A DNA stretch of 64,000 bases from Mytilus edulis (Eukaryota; Mollusca; Bivalvia; Mytilida; Mytilidae). The position numbers and the translations under genes were made by a program. Location: the NCBI RefSeq assembly GCF_963676685.1, contig NC_092345.1:48257838-48321837 (forward strand), in the 5' to 3' direction. The notes below the pieces were generated by a model, which had not been told where the DNA came from, made no database searches, and saw nothing but the letters and a program-made list of their open reading frames with translations. Positions 12,722-24,060 of the stretch are shown piece after piece; the first letter of the stretch is position 1; each line of letters begins with the position of its first letter.

Positions 12722-13177
12722 ATGTCTTGTTCGGAGGTTGATAGTAAAAAAAAAAGGTTGATAGTACTAACAGTGGTTCCAGTAAGGTCAAGAGAGGCAG
12801 ATTTTGACAAGTATGGTCAATTTGGGTACGCACTAGAGCCAGAGTATACCGAAGAAGAGCTCCATAAAATGGAAGCTGCACAAAGTTCCCGAAATCAAGA
12901 TATCCTTAGCAACCATCGCCAGTTTAACACAGCCGGATTGGTGTTCGTGTACTAAATGAATAGTTATGCCGTTATTGACGGAATGTCTTTGTTGCCCCGA
13001 ATTTACTCTCTTTGATGGTAATATTGAATGGGTGAATGCATTAGTGACAATATCGATTTCAGAACAGTTTGTCTGAACCCGGTTGTTCTTGAAACAAGCT
13101 GTATAAGTTTTCCGAGGTACAAGCGCCATAGAGGGAGAGCTCCAGACGTACTAACTCACAGCCATGTTCACATTTAG
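12722..13177 (+). pseudogene. P2X7-type intracellular (ballast) domain protein, broken
   Basis: An open frame starts at ATG 12722. Its segment FGYALEPEYTEEELHKMEA is typical of the region just before stand-alone P2X7 intracellular-domain proteins of invertebrates. The hallmark WCxC...MPxxxECLCC continues in a shifted frame from 12936: WCSCTK, then a TGA at 12957-12959 exactly where the third Cys belongs, then IVMPLLTECLCCPE. After another shift near 13067 a third frame gives VCLNPVVLETSCISF and RYKRHRGRAPDVLTHS, ending at TAG 13175. The Zn-binding Cys pattern, the CLNP block and the YRxHRG block occur in the right order. The conserved AYRQ...IPSC tail is missing. With at least two frame changes and a stop in place of Cys, it is most likely a dead copy. 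An intron near 12935 is a weaker alternative. No function can be assumed. Confidence 0.65.
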
Positions 13178-15546
13178 TTGAATTATACAATATACTTTTA
13201 ATTTTGTTCACTGTTGAAGGCCACACCGTGACTTATATAGCTGTTTAAGTCCACTTCATTTGGGTAAGTGTCTCCCAAGTAAACAAACCACAACTTCTTA
13301 TTTAATCAAATGACTTATCTTTTTGCGAAAGTTTGGTATGCAAAAGCACAAAGAATTGCTATCTTAGGCTGTTAGTAACACGTGTAGAGCAGTGGGTCGT
13401 TGTTGGACATATAAATCTTAGAAAAGTGTATCATCTGTTAAATTTGCAGGTCACTGAAAGGGGAAGTCCCATACGGAAGTAGGTGTTGAGGATGATTTTT
13501 TTTATATCCAGTGACACATATTACATGCGTATTCTTGAACGTTTGATACATCATTTACTCTCAAATTGCAAAAACGAAAATCCAATTGTATTTATAGTAT
13601 TTGTATTTTTAGTGGAAGAAGACGTCAAGTCTTCTGAAGACTTAAGGGGCCGACCATTTGCATTGAGTCTCCGTATGCCGCATTCATTTCGTGTATTACA
13701 ATTTCAAAACAACTTAGATTCCTGACACCGATTTTTACACATGATTAGGCATCTGAATCATTTAATTTGTAAATTATGATTGTAAAACAATCACTATCGT
13801 AAATATGACCCTTTTATTTATGTAAATTATTAGATTTCATCTCATCCACATGAACGTTATTTGTTTACCTGTAGATATTTGTATTACGCATGCGTGAATT
13901 TGGTATCGGGACAACTCGCCCTGTTTACAAGTTCGCCCTTGAAGTTACGAATTTGCAATCCTGCAGACAAGAAGATTTTGTTTTTATATAAATAAAAAGG
14001 ATATATAAAGTGATGTCTTTATTCATGGTTTTCCTTTGTCATGTGAATTAGATGCCCTTCGTAACATACATGTGAACCTCCCGTTTAGGAGAAAAAAACT
14101 CCTGTGTATGAAATTTTTCAGACGCCATGTTTGATCATTTCTTACTACTGTACGGGTGTAATTGACACCTGTGTTAAATTTTACCTGAACATCAAAGAAG
14201 ATGTATAATTATATGGCTTCACTTGACAGCTTGGGTGTCAAACATACTGGTAATCAACGATGTTTACCTCCGGCTAACTGCCGTTGTGTTATCAAAACGA
14301 TGTGTATTGGGAATATTGAAATACTTTTTTGTTACTTCCCTTTGTTTTATCCTGTTTTCAGTTATTTTGCTTTTAAAAATGTAAATTGTAAAAAGACTAT
14401 AAATGATTAATATTCTAATCAAATAATCATAAAAGGAATTGATTAAATGAATTTAAATGATTTTGGACAAATAAAAAAATTAAAATTTATAAATTATTTT
14501 AGCAATCTAGACCTCCTTTCAAGGATTAAATTGAAGTTTATATCCTAAATTTGTTTTAAACTGATTAGAAGTGAACATACCATATGTGCAACTAGACTAA
14601 TAAAAGGTCTAGTAGTTAGATTAATTCCTAGTAAAATCTTCAAATTTAAATTTGTAAATGTTAGTATATATTAGATTTTATTGTGTAAGCTAAGAAATAG
14701 CAAGACATTTTACACTGATTTTAAGTCTTTTTAAGCTTTCTACAAATATGACTTTCATAATGCTTAAAATCCATGCAGTACTAGTGTTAGTGTATGTTAT
14801 TTTTTTAATTAATTTACGATGTTGCAAATGTACAGATAAGATATATAAATATAATGATTCATTTGCAAGCAGTGAACAATCATTTGTCAAAAACAAAACA
14901 AAACAAAACAAGAAACAGATTCTTCTTATTATTTTATTTTATTCAAATAGAGAGGCAATAAGGGAACTATAAACATTACAATTTGATGGAAATTTGAAGA
15001 AAAAACACAATTTCTACATCATTTGGTTACATTTACGACAAAATTTATGTCGATAAAAAAACTTGATGTTTTGACCATTCAGTACTTAATATATGCATAG
15101 TTCTTGGGGAAAAGTTTCATCAAATAATATGAATATAAATGACTTTTTTTGTGCTCATTTTTTACAGTGGGTTGTGATGATCCAGTTAGGTTACCCTCAT
15201 TTGGAGTGTTGTTCCCAACCTGTTAAAGGTCCATCTTTGTGCATAATTCAAAATTGGAAATTTCAACAAGCATCTAATATTCTTAATCTGGAAAATAAAC
15301 CCTGGTCTGCTAGCTTCATGTATATTTTTTCTACCGATTTAATATATAACTAGAATCATGCAACCAGACTTAAGGAACAGGCATGTAAGTTCATCATACA
15401 AATATGACACTTTTTCTAGACAATCCAGATCTTGCAAAATACGTCGCTAAAAATTGTAACCTTTAAAATTGTTGTTATGCAATAAAAACCCATATGGGAA
15501 CTTTCAAAAGTTGGCAGGTATGTAACAAGTCTTGCTATTTTTATGC
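13178..15546. other. Unassigned AT-rich stretch
   Basis: Contains several 60-90 codon open frames (for example 13483-13725) without recognisable domains. A short AAAAC run lies at about 14894-14913. No gene is supported. Confidence 0.5.
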
Positions 15547-15806
15547 TCCATTTATGGGCAATATGTTTTCTAGTCTGTCCGTCAGTCCTGCTTCTGGTTA
15601 TAAAGTTTATGGTCGAGGTAGTTTTTGATGAAGTTGAAATCCAATCAACTTGAAACTTAGTACACATGTGTTCCTCTTGATATGACCTTCTTAATTACTG
15701 CCAAATTAAAGATTTTACCTAATTTTCATAGTCAACTGAACATAGAAAATGATTGTACGGATGGGAAATCCATGTACTTATGACCTTTTCTTGTTTGAAG
15801 AAAAAA
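15547..15806 (+). repeat. Dispersed family G copy
   Basis: Begins GCTCCATTTATGGGCA and ends ACCTTTTCTTGTTT. It contains TTTTTGATGAAGTTGAA and TGAAACTTAGTACACATG. A second copy at 55995-56277 has the same layout. Confidence 0.7.
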
Positions 15807-16422
15807 ATACATTTTAACGATAATGGAACAAAGCAGCCTGGGTAAGTGGGGCTGCTTTTATGGTAATTCAAGTTACCTTTTATTCACCTTCTTCCACTTC
15901 AGAGCTATCAGCTCTTTGATTATCCATCTGATGAGTTAACTAAAGCCTTTTTCAACTGATTTGTATAGTTCGTTCTTCTTCTTCTTTTGGTATACAATAG
16001 TCTATCGAATTCGTTGATTACATACTGTTGGCATACGTGGACTAGTCTATTTACAAAACTTTTACCCCAATTTACACAAAATGTATGTTTCTTTCTTATG
16101 TTCAATGTACATGTATACATGTATATACTTTAAATTGCGCTATAGTTCCGTAACTTTCTATCCAGGCGTATAAACGAATCGTCGGCAAATGCGTACATTT
16201 TTTAAAATCAATATTTCTGGTATGTTCCAATCTGTCCTTTACTATTGACAACGAGTTTATATTACATTTTCCTAAATTAACCCTTGGAAAAAATATGTAA
16301 ACAGATTTTTATTTCTTCAAATCTTTATTTTATGTATTATTTATATATTTATAAATATTATTCTTTACACCAGAAATGTTATTTATAAACAAGCGTCTAA
16401 GTTAAGTAATGACTAGCATAAT

Positions 16423-16680
16423 TTATTATATCACTTTCGGACACGCAAGACAGAGATGTATATTATAAACCTGATAGTTCAAAATGGAAAGTTATAAGTT
16501 ATCGGCCGTGTACACCGATCAATACCTACAGGAGTGAAACGATGCATGAACTTGCAAGCCCGACAATGAAATCGCTTGAATACCTGGACGTGTCACCTCA
16601 CAACCCTCACAATACCTTTGGGAGTAATACCTTAAGCCATGCTGGTGATCAGATGAGGGAAGATCCGAATTTATTTGAAT
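16423..16680 (+). other. Open frame of unknown nature (possible terminal exon)
   Basis: A continuous frame of 85 codons ends at TAA 16678-16680. It includes DVYYKPDSSKWKVISYRPC and MKSLEYLDVSPHNPHNTFG. The only ATGs are at 16542 and 16566, giving at most 46 residues, so if real it is an exon or a pseudogene piece. The residue mix is protein-like, unlike the low-complexity frames around it. No family was recognised. Confidence 0.3.
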
Positions 16681-17132
16681 AAAGTTTATTACTTTAAAGA
16701 ATTATGAACGAATTACATTTTCGAAAACAATTTTCACGGAACACTTATTTTTGAACTTTGACTTTTTAATTAATTCCAATATTAACAGTTTAAAAATAAC
16801 AGACTATGGTTATTTAAAAAAAAATAAGAATATTTTCCGTATCAAGTTAGTTAGTCAGATAAAACAACCGTACGATTGACAAGATATCGACACGCAATTA
16901 CGACTACATCGGTTACTGTAGTTTTGGTCCTTTGTGGTTTATAGACATATCGTGATTTTTGATCGTAGAAGATGACAAAATGGCGGAACGCAGAGAATTG
17001 ATACTCAAAATTTAAAATCGATGGTGATCTCTTATCTAGCGGAATAAAACTTTAATATCTATAAATTTGAGAATTTTTATACAGAATGGACATAATATCA
17101 ATTTTTGATTTTTTTGCGAAGTTTCCCTTTAA

Positions 17133-18744
17133 TGTAAGCAAGTTATCATGACTTAATTCAACATCTACTAATAATATATGTCGGCAAAAACCATATGCTT
17201 AAATAGACAAGAAACACTTAGATATAAACTAATCCAGCCACATAGGCCGTTGCTGACTTTGGACAGATATATAAACATGTGATGATATAGAACTTGTTTT
17301 TACAGAAGTCAGCACTTTTTGTAAAGCTCTTACCTGGACTCCAAGGTACTTGTAATCTTTGCCATCATATGCATCTATTGTTGTTCTGCATAGTCAATTT
17401 TCCAGGGTAAACTTTTTTCAGAAAATATTTGTCTCAAATTACGAGGTTGACCATATCAACTTTACTTGAATGTCCCTAAAATGGTGCTATAAATTGAGCA
17501 GAGTGGTCAGCATATGTTTTGTTCACATCTGGAGAACTGTAAGAGATGATCAGAAACAACCCCGAACGTCTAGAATGTCAATACACAGCAGAAGGAGTAA
17601 ACTGATGGTTTCAGTTTTCTGACATTTTAAAGATACTGCAGATTTCTTTTGTACCAAGATCTGCTTACCATTCAAGAGCACCGGGGACAACACCCAGTTT
17701 GTCACTTAGTTCCTCTCTCAAAGTCGTAGGCTTATATGTAGTGTTTTATTGAAGGTCTAGTCTTATTTCCGGTTTCCATCATAGTTTTGTTGGTTTCTCT
17801 TAGACAAAATATGTCCACATAATTCCCATGATGTACTAAATATATATATGTTTATTAAAATGTATTGTTTCAGAAACTAATTAACAAACTTTAAATGACA
17901 AAAATGGTAGCAAAGTACTACATGGCTCAATTCGTTAGTAAACTAGTTACTCGAGTTCTTGCTCCATAATGACGGTATTCACATTTTTTTAAAAGTTTTT
18001 TTTTGGTAAATTAGTATATAACTTTAAATGACATACTTAAACACGTATTTAAAGGTCTACTAAAAAACATTCAGGTGAGCGATTCAGAATCTTAGGAGCC
18101 TCTTGTTATATTTCACTCCAATGATTACCAACCTATACAGGTAAAATGGGTAAAATGGGTATAGCTAGAAATCAAATTTACTGATTTCTAGTCAAGTTGA
18201 TGTGCTTGACCTCGACTTGCATCTTCCTGGTGAATGTATGAGATTTGAACATTGATATTATAAAACTACTGTTACTTCTTTACCTTGTGATCTTAGAAAA
18301 TGATATGTTATAAAGTTGGATATCTGATAGACCGTACTAAAATAAAAACACAACCATGGTTTAATCTACACATCATGGGACAGGATAAATATGCAACCTG
18401 GTGAAGGAGGTTCAGAAATTTTATGAAGACTTTGTATCATTCAAAAGAGAAAGATAAAAAAACTGTATGGTTATTCATATTATCATTACTATGGAGGCCA
18501 GTTATTATTCGTCTCAACTCGGCCGATTACGTAGAAGGAGAGTAGCGGATTCTACCGAGGATTGCCGAATGACCAGTTATTAGTGAATGTTACTTCCTTC
18601 CTGTGACCAAAGTCGAAGAAAGCGAGATAAATAAACTCAAAGGGATTGCTTTTCCGGCATTGACAGTGTCAACAATTATTACATTGTCAGCTTAATATAT
18701 TTTGATAGAAACTACTTGTGATAATTGATAATTAATATAAAGGT
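17133..18744. repeat. Intergenic stretch with retroelement debris
   Basis: Positions about 17640-17830 resemble the 3' part of family D (GATCTGCTTACCATTCAAGAGC matches GATCTGCTTACCCTTCCGGAGC at 41334). The rest is unassigned. Confidence 0.4.
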
Positions 18745-19018
18745 TGCATTACTATCAGTACAAATCAGTCTGAAGACTATTTTGGACCCTGTCCTTTATG
18801 TAGGGACTTTGAATTAATTAGCTATTTGTTTAATGTTATTTTTCTGCAATAGTAAGTTTAATAGGATCTATATGTGATAGATCAATGATATTTTGTATGA
18901 TGTCGCACCACTTTCAGTACATATTAGTCTGAAGACAATTTGAGACCCTGACACCTATGTTATGGTCCAGTGAATTTGAATTAATTTATTTAGTATTTTT
19001 TAACGTTAAGTTTTCTGC
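18745..19018 (+). repeat. Imperfect direct duplication
   Basis: Copy one is 18745-18850 and copy two 18903-19018. Both run from TCAGTACA through TTAGTCTGAAGAC (or the CAGTCTGAAGAC variant), GACCCTG, GAATTAATT and TTTTCTGC. The offset is about 160 bp. Confidence 0.7.
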
Positions 19019-19059
19019 TTAAGACCGTCCACAGACTTTCAACTAGATCATGGTCCAGC

Positions 19060-19126
19060 GGACAAATTAGCATACAAGTTTAAATATGTCTATAAGACGT
19101 ATTTACACTTGTATGCAAATTTGTCC
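19060..19126. repeat. 25-bp stem hairpin
   Basis: GGACAAATTAGCATACAAGT at 19060 pairs with ACTTGTATGCAAATTTGTCC ending at 19126. Twenty-three of 25 positions pair over the full arms, around a 17-base loop. This probably marks a small foldback element. Confidence 0.65.
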
Positions 19127-19130
19127 ACCA

Positions 19131-19919
19131 TTACGTAGAATCACACAGGTTCCCGTAAACATTGACAAAACAATTCAAAAAATTTGACGTCACAATAAAA
19201 AAGCTAAATACCAAAAGTGTAAATACATAGATCTTATTGTGCAATGTTACTGTACATAAATTTGTGTATTTCTTAAATTCATGCTGACTGGGGAGAGACA
19301 TTTCTGTGTTAACATTTTACTTATTTTATACTTCTTGTTTGCATTTTTCATTATGTCCATATCAATAAACAGTGATGTCCTTTGCATTACAAACTTATAA
19401 TTTAGTGTTGCACTCATTAATCCGATAAACTGTCGGGTTCCCATATGTTAATGTTGACCTTCGATTCATGTTCGCTCACATGTTAACTTGTCAGCCTGAA
19501 GCTCGTTAGATAGACATCAATCGATAAATAAGAAGGTAATATTTTGGAATTTGATTGGAAGAATAAGTGTTTTGAACATAAGCACCTGTCTGCCCAGATT
19601 TGTGTTTTGAAGGCTTTAAAAGAAAAAACTTTGTTGTTTGTAATTTTAAATGTGGATTGTCGTTAAATTCAAAATTTTCCACCATTTCAGCTAGTTATAG
19701 GAAACGTCTTAATCTAGATATACGGTGGGAATGCCTGCTATCAATTGTCCATATGAAATTAGTAGTAAAGGTATTTTTCCTTTTATATATTCTACTGTCG
19801 TATGTACAAGAACTTCAATTTTTTTTGTATTTGTCCTGTCAAAATGTTGAAATCTATTGTTAACTTAATCAGGGTTTTTTTTATATTTAAATAAATCTTG
19901 ATTAGACTTAATTGTTTTA
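19131..19919. other. Unassigned
   Basis: AT-rich sequence with two 60-90 codon frames of low complexity and no recognised feature. Confidence 0.5.
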
Positions 19920-19939
19920 CGTTCCTTTATTGTAATTTT

Positions 19940-20283
19940 ACACTACTGTTCTAGGTTAAGGTGAAGGATGGTGAAGGATGAAACTTACCAAAACGTTAAA
20001 CTCGCTACATTTGTTTGCAGCCGTTCTAATTAAAGAACCTGATTGTCAACGGTTGTAGTTTGTTGATTTGGTTCATACGTGTTTCTAGTTTTTTTATATG
20101 GTTCGATCGCCGGTTTTCCTGTTTAAAATGGTTTAGACTAGTCATTTTAGGCCCCTTATAGCTTGTTGTTTAGTGTGAGCTGAGTTTCTTTGTTAAAGAC
20201 CGTTCTTTGCCCTATAATTTTCTTTTACACATTGTGGTTTGAAAGTTGTGTCATTAGCACTCATACCACATCTTCTTATTTCT
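19940..20283 (-). repeat. Dispersed family B copy, inverted
   Basis: Ends with GTGTCATTAGCACTCATACC followed by ACATCTTC, the reverse-oriented start of family B. It also contains the inner segments GGCCCCTTATAGCTTGTTGT and CTTTGCCCTATAA. The reading strand is opposite to the copies at 26.8, 56.9 and 58.4 kb. Confidence 0.65.
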
Positions 20284-20439
20284 CGTAATACAGAGAAAGT
20301 TCTTTGTTGACAACACATTAACATTTAATACAAAACTCATTAAAGATACCAGATTTTTAATTTTGCACACTAAACGAGCATTACGCATACAATGACTCAC
20401 CAGTAATGCTAGTTTAATAAAAGTTAAAAGGCCATATAA

Positions 20440-20520
20440 AAGTTGAGAAGCATTGAGGACCCAATATTCCGAAAGGTTTTATTAAATAAAGGTAAGGTAA
20501 GCAATTCCTGAGGTAGATTA
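20440..20520 (-). repeat. Family E 5' fragment
   Basis: TTGAGAAGCATTGAGGACCC followed by AAGGTAAGCAATTCCTGAGG matches the ribozyme-distal half of family E (compare 35390-35480). No hammerhead is present here. Confidence 0.5.
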
Positions 20521-20744
20521 TAGATGAAAGGTTGTAGTACTATTATTTCAATAGGACACCAAGGATTTATATATTAGGTCATATATTGTTAAACTACTTG
20601 TGAAAGTGGCTTTACAAATTTGTAAATTATGTTTCACAAAAAATAAAATGAAGTGAAGAAAAGTAAAAACAAAAGAAGACACAACGCATTATGAAAGAAA
20701 ACTTGACTGAATTCTCAAAGGTACAAACAATATTTTGTGGTGCT

Positions 20745-20950
20745 GCAAAAGAGAGATAGCAAATGGACACCCGAACAACCATATGAAAAATAATCGAAAA
20801 CGACTAAATGACATACAACATTCTACAACGCATAACATAGAAACTTAAAGACTGACCAACACGAACCAACGGGTTGAGCTCTAAGGTTTTCTAGAAGGGT
20901 AAACAGATAAACCCCAAATGTGGTGTCCACCGTGTTGCTCATGTTAGTAC
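20745..20950 (-). repeat. Family D 3' fragment
   Basis: CGTGTTGCTCATGTTAGTAC and the upstream AAAGACTGACCAACACGAAC are also found at 38030-38100. They are the inverse of the tail that follows the retroelement frame at 41300-41420. Confidence 0.55.
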
Positions 20951-21599
20951 ATATTCGTTGATATCACATTCGCGAAAAAGAAGATGGGATTGTAAAAACA
21001 GTTGGAACTTACTTATCAGTAATATTGAAACAAATAATCCACAAAGATTAACCAACTCGAGATGGCAAATTTGCAAACAGAATACTTTAACTTCACCACG
21101 TGGAACCCTTGGTTTTATTGTTTCCCTTTAACATGTTTCAGAACCAACCGTCTCTCAAGGAATCATAATATGATATTCAAGATCAGGAATATCATATTAA
21201 CTGGAAGACGCAAACTCCATATTCCAGTAATGACGTAAAATATACCATTATATTCAAGAATATCATCTAATGACCTTCAATTAAAAAGTGTGAGAATGTT
21301 AAACAAATTTCATTACTTAAGTCTTTATCATTTAGCAACATTTGCTTTGATGTACTAGTAATTTTCTACTTTAAAGTCTTTTAATGACTGTCCATACATT
21401 TGAGCACTTCATATCTCTGTTACAGTACTTGCAGAATGTGCAGTGTAATCATTTATAACTACATGACATATACTTTTTCCCATCTAGTTTTGGTTCTATA
21501 GCGCCTAGAGTGTTGTTTAAGAGCATCTATATCTGTTACTAAAAGACATATGATTTTGATTGATTATAATGTAGAATGACGTCTAGAAAGATTTGATTT

Positions 21600-22259
21600 G
21601 ATTTGAAATGCATCATTTCACATGATTGAGAGATTTAGAAACAAGATGTGGAAAAACTGAAATTAATTATATATAAATAAAGGCAACAGTAGTATACCGC
21701 TGTTGAAACTCATAAATCCATGGACAAAAAACAAAATCGGGGTAACAAACTAAAACTGAGGGAAACGCATTAAATATAAGAGGAGAACAACGACACAACA
21801 CTACAATGTAACACACACAGAAACGGACCAAGCATCAGACAAAATGCCACGAGAATAACAAATATAACATCAAAACCAAATACATGAATTTGGGATAGAC
21901 AAGTACCGTGACACGTCTTATCGCAATGTGAATTTACATTAAAAAATAAGAGAAAACAAACGACGCAACGTTAAAATGTAACATACACAGAAACGAACTA
22001 TAATATAACAATGGCCATATTCCTGACTTGGTACAGGACATTTTTAAAGGAAAAAATGGCGGGTTGAACCTGGTTTTGTGGCATGCCATATATAAGCCAT
22101 AGCTACTATGTTTCCGACATCTGAAATAACGTTTCATAATGATTTGAAATGCATCATTTCACATGATTGAGAGATTTAGAAACAAGATGTGGAAAAATTG
22201 AATTAATCATATAAGCCATAGCTACTATGTTTCCGACATCTAAAATAACGTTTCATAAG
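21600..22259 (+). repeat. Tandem flank duplication with an inserted family C element
   Basis: Flank X (21600-21668) recurs as X' (22141-22209), and flank Y (22087-22140) recurs as Y' (22209-22259). Between X and Y lies the family C insert, while X' and Y' are directly joined. The second copy therefore shows the state without the insert. ATATATA occurs at both insert edges. Confidence 0.8.
21678..22086 (+). repeat. Dispersed family C copy 1
   Basis: Starts AAAGGCAACAGTAGTATACC and runs through CGGGGTAACAAACTAAAACT and CCATATTCCTGACTTGG to TTTTGTGGCATGCC. It is nearly identical over about 400 bp to 33147-33560. Confidence 0.85.
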
Positions 22260-22453
22260 GATATATTCTTGGAAGAACCTTTACAATTTATAAAACAAAT
22301 ATACTGAGCGAACATTGGCTGAATGTTTAAAATTCCAATTTGTATACATTATAAGATAGTTTACACATTTTTGACCTTTATTGTTTTTTTTGTTTTTTTT
22401 TGTCGGAAGTACACAATCTTACCAAATTAAGATTTGTTACTTTTCGGCAAACA

Positions 22454-22614
22454 CAAAGGCGGATTTAGGGGGGGGCCCAGGGGGCCCGGTCCCCCCCTTT
22501 TTGGGAAAAAATTTGGTTGCTTATATAGGGAATCACTGAAGCGTGACTGGAGCGGGTCCCCTCTTAGGTCAGTCAGTGGGCCCCCACTTATGAAAATTTC
22601 TGGATCCGCCACTG
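22454..22614. mobile_element. 161-bp MITE of the CAGTGGCGGATCCAG type
   Basis: The right end reverse-complemented reads CAGTGGCGGATCCAGAAATT; the left end reads CAAAGGCGGATTTAGGGG. Both are flanked by AAACA (22449-22453 and 22615-22619), a 5-bp duplication. The G/C-run interior resembles the subterminal part of the larger relative at 61195. Short open frames on both strands here are incidental. Confidence 0.8.
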
Positions 22615-22685
22615 AAACAAACTGTTAAACATTTGTATCTTTGTCACTGAAAGTATAATGCATAATTCAAAACCAAAAGCCACCA

Positions 22686-23060
22686 AGAACAGAACAGAAC
22701 AGAACAGAACATATTTTATTTCCAATTAAGGTCCCACAAGGGGCATACAGAGCATACATGAATAAGGCAAAAGAATATTGATTTGCATAGATACATAGAT
22801 ACAAACAATTTTTTACATACAGTTACAATACAATTACTAACTCATATTCACTTTAATAAATTTACCAACAGCATTAAGGACCTGATTGTCTTCACAGTTT
22901 AATAAATAAATAAATTTATGCTGATTATCAAGTATAGAAAAATTTGGAATTCTTTGGCAAACAAAGAACACGATCTTTAATGAAGGAATTACATGTCGTT
23001 ATACACATATGCTGATCTCGAACATATCTCAAGAGACAATAATTTACGAAATGCGTATTT
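22686..23060 (-). mobile_element. LINE 3' end with (TGTTC)n tail
   Basis: On the minus strand the sequence runs CCCTTGTGGGACCTTAATTG, GAAATAAAATA, then TGTTC repeats. This is the usual ending of a non-LTR retrotransposon, with an AATAAA-like signal followed by a short simple repeat. No reverse transcriptase remains. The 5' limit at about 23060 is approximate. Confidence 0.6.
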
Positions 23061-23335
23061 GGTGCAGGAATTTTTGTACCGTTAATGTTATTATTTATAC
23101 ACTCTATAAAGATAATGGTTATTTGCCTTTAATATTACTTCGGCAAACACTTTGTTGATCAATATACTTATAAAAAACGTAAAAGACAACCAATTAGACG
23201 AAACTGAACTTTCTATGAGAAAGTAAAAATCAGAGTGTCATGAAAATGTACTAATCATTTGAATTACACAAAATCCGTATAAATTCCGCTGTATATTGGC
23301 TTGTAGCACATATTTGACCACTATATCTAAAAGAG

Positions 23336-23480
23336 GGGCGAAAGATACCAGAGAAACAGTCAAACTCATAAATCGAAAATAAACTGACAACACCATGGCT
23401 AAAAATGAAATAGACAAAAATGACAAATAATAGAACACAAAAAAAAACATCATAAAAAAACTAAAGACTGAGCATTATTC
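23336..23480 (-). repeat. Family D tail fragment
   Basis: GGCGAAAGATACCAGAGAAA, CAAACTCATAAATCGAAAAT and ACTGACAACACCATGGCTAA are the reverse of the sequence at 41440-41520. Confidence 0.7.
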
Positions 23481-24060
23481 TTCTAACAAACTCACTGACC
23501 ACCATAATTTTTTTTTAACAAAATGAATGAATGCAGCAGTTTATCTCGACTAATCTTGGTATGACAATATATAATTGGTTCGTATCGTCCAATTATCCAA
23601 ATTCCGTTGTTACTGGGCAAATCTTATAATATATCTATTTCTTTCCTGTGATAAATGTTTTTAATGGACTTTGTGAATTAAGAATTAAAAATCTGACCAA
23701 GTTTTATAAACACTTTAAACAGTTATAGTAGTTATCATTATCCTGGAATAACTGTTTATGACCCCAACTTTATCAATCACTAGTAAGCTGAACATATAAA
23801 TTCCGATGAACTTCAGCTTAATAATAATAGTTTTATGGCCAATATTATATTTTCAGACACAACTACATTATTTTGTACATGACGGGAAGAAACTGAAACC
23901 CAAACATACATTGTAAAGCAATTTGCAACCAAAACGTTGTTCCTCTGGTAATAGTACATTTAAAAATGTGTGCCGATTGTTTGTATTTGTTATGATATAT
24001 ATCTTACTGTAACGAAAAGAAAAATCGCAAAATAACGAAATCCGAAAAATATTTATAACG
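23481..24060. other. Unassigned
   Basis: AT-rich, with no supported gene or repeat boundary. Confidence 0.5.

Larger units (their letters stand above)
10178..17128. mobile_element. Possible 6.95-kb TTAA-bounded DNA transposon, decayed
   Basis: The left end reads TTAA then AGGGAAAATTCG. The right end, reverse-complemented, reads TTAA then AGGGAAACTTCG. That is 11 of 12 bases inverted, directly inside TTAA at 10174-10177 and 17129-17132. The ends are short and the interior is long, so they could also be unrelated copies of one small element. The interior holds a P2X7-domain pseudogene (12722-13177) and an unexplained open frame (16423-16680). No transposase was recognised. Confidence 0.3.

Noticed and set aside
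15926-15960. CTGATGAGTTAAC as a hammerhead core
   Set aside because: No GAAA follows at a suitable distance; the string belongs to a repeat found inverted at 27200-27220.
22427-22628. Pro/Gly-rich frames on both strands
   Set aside because: They come from the G/C runs of the 161-bp MITE.
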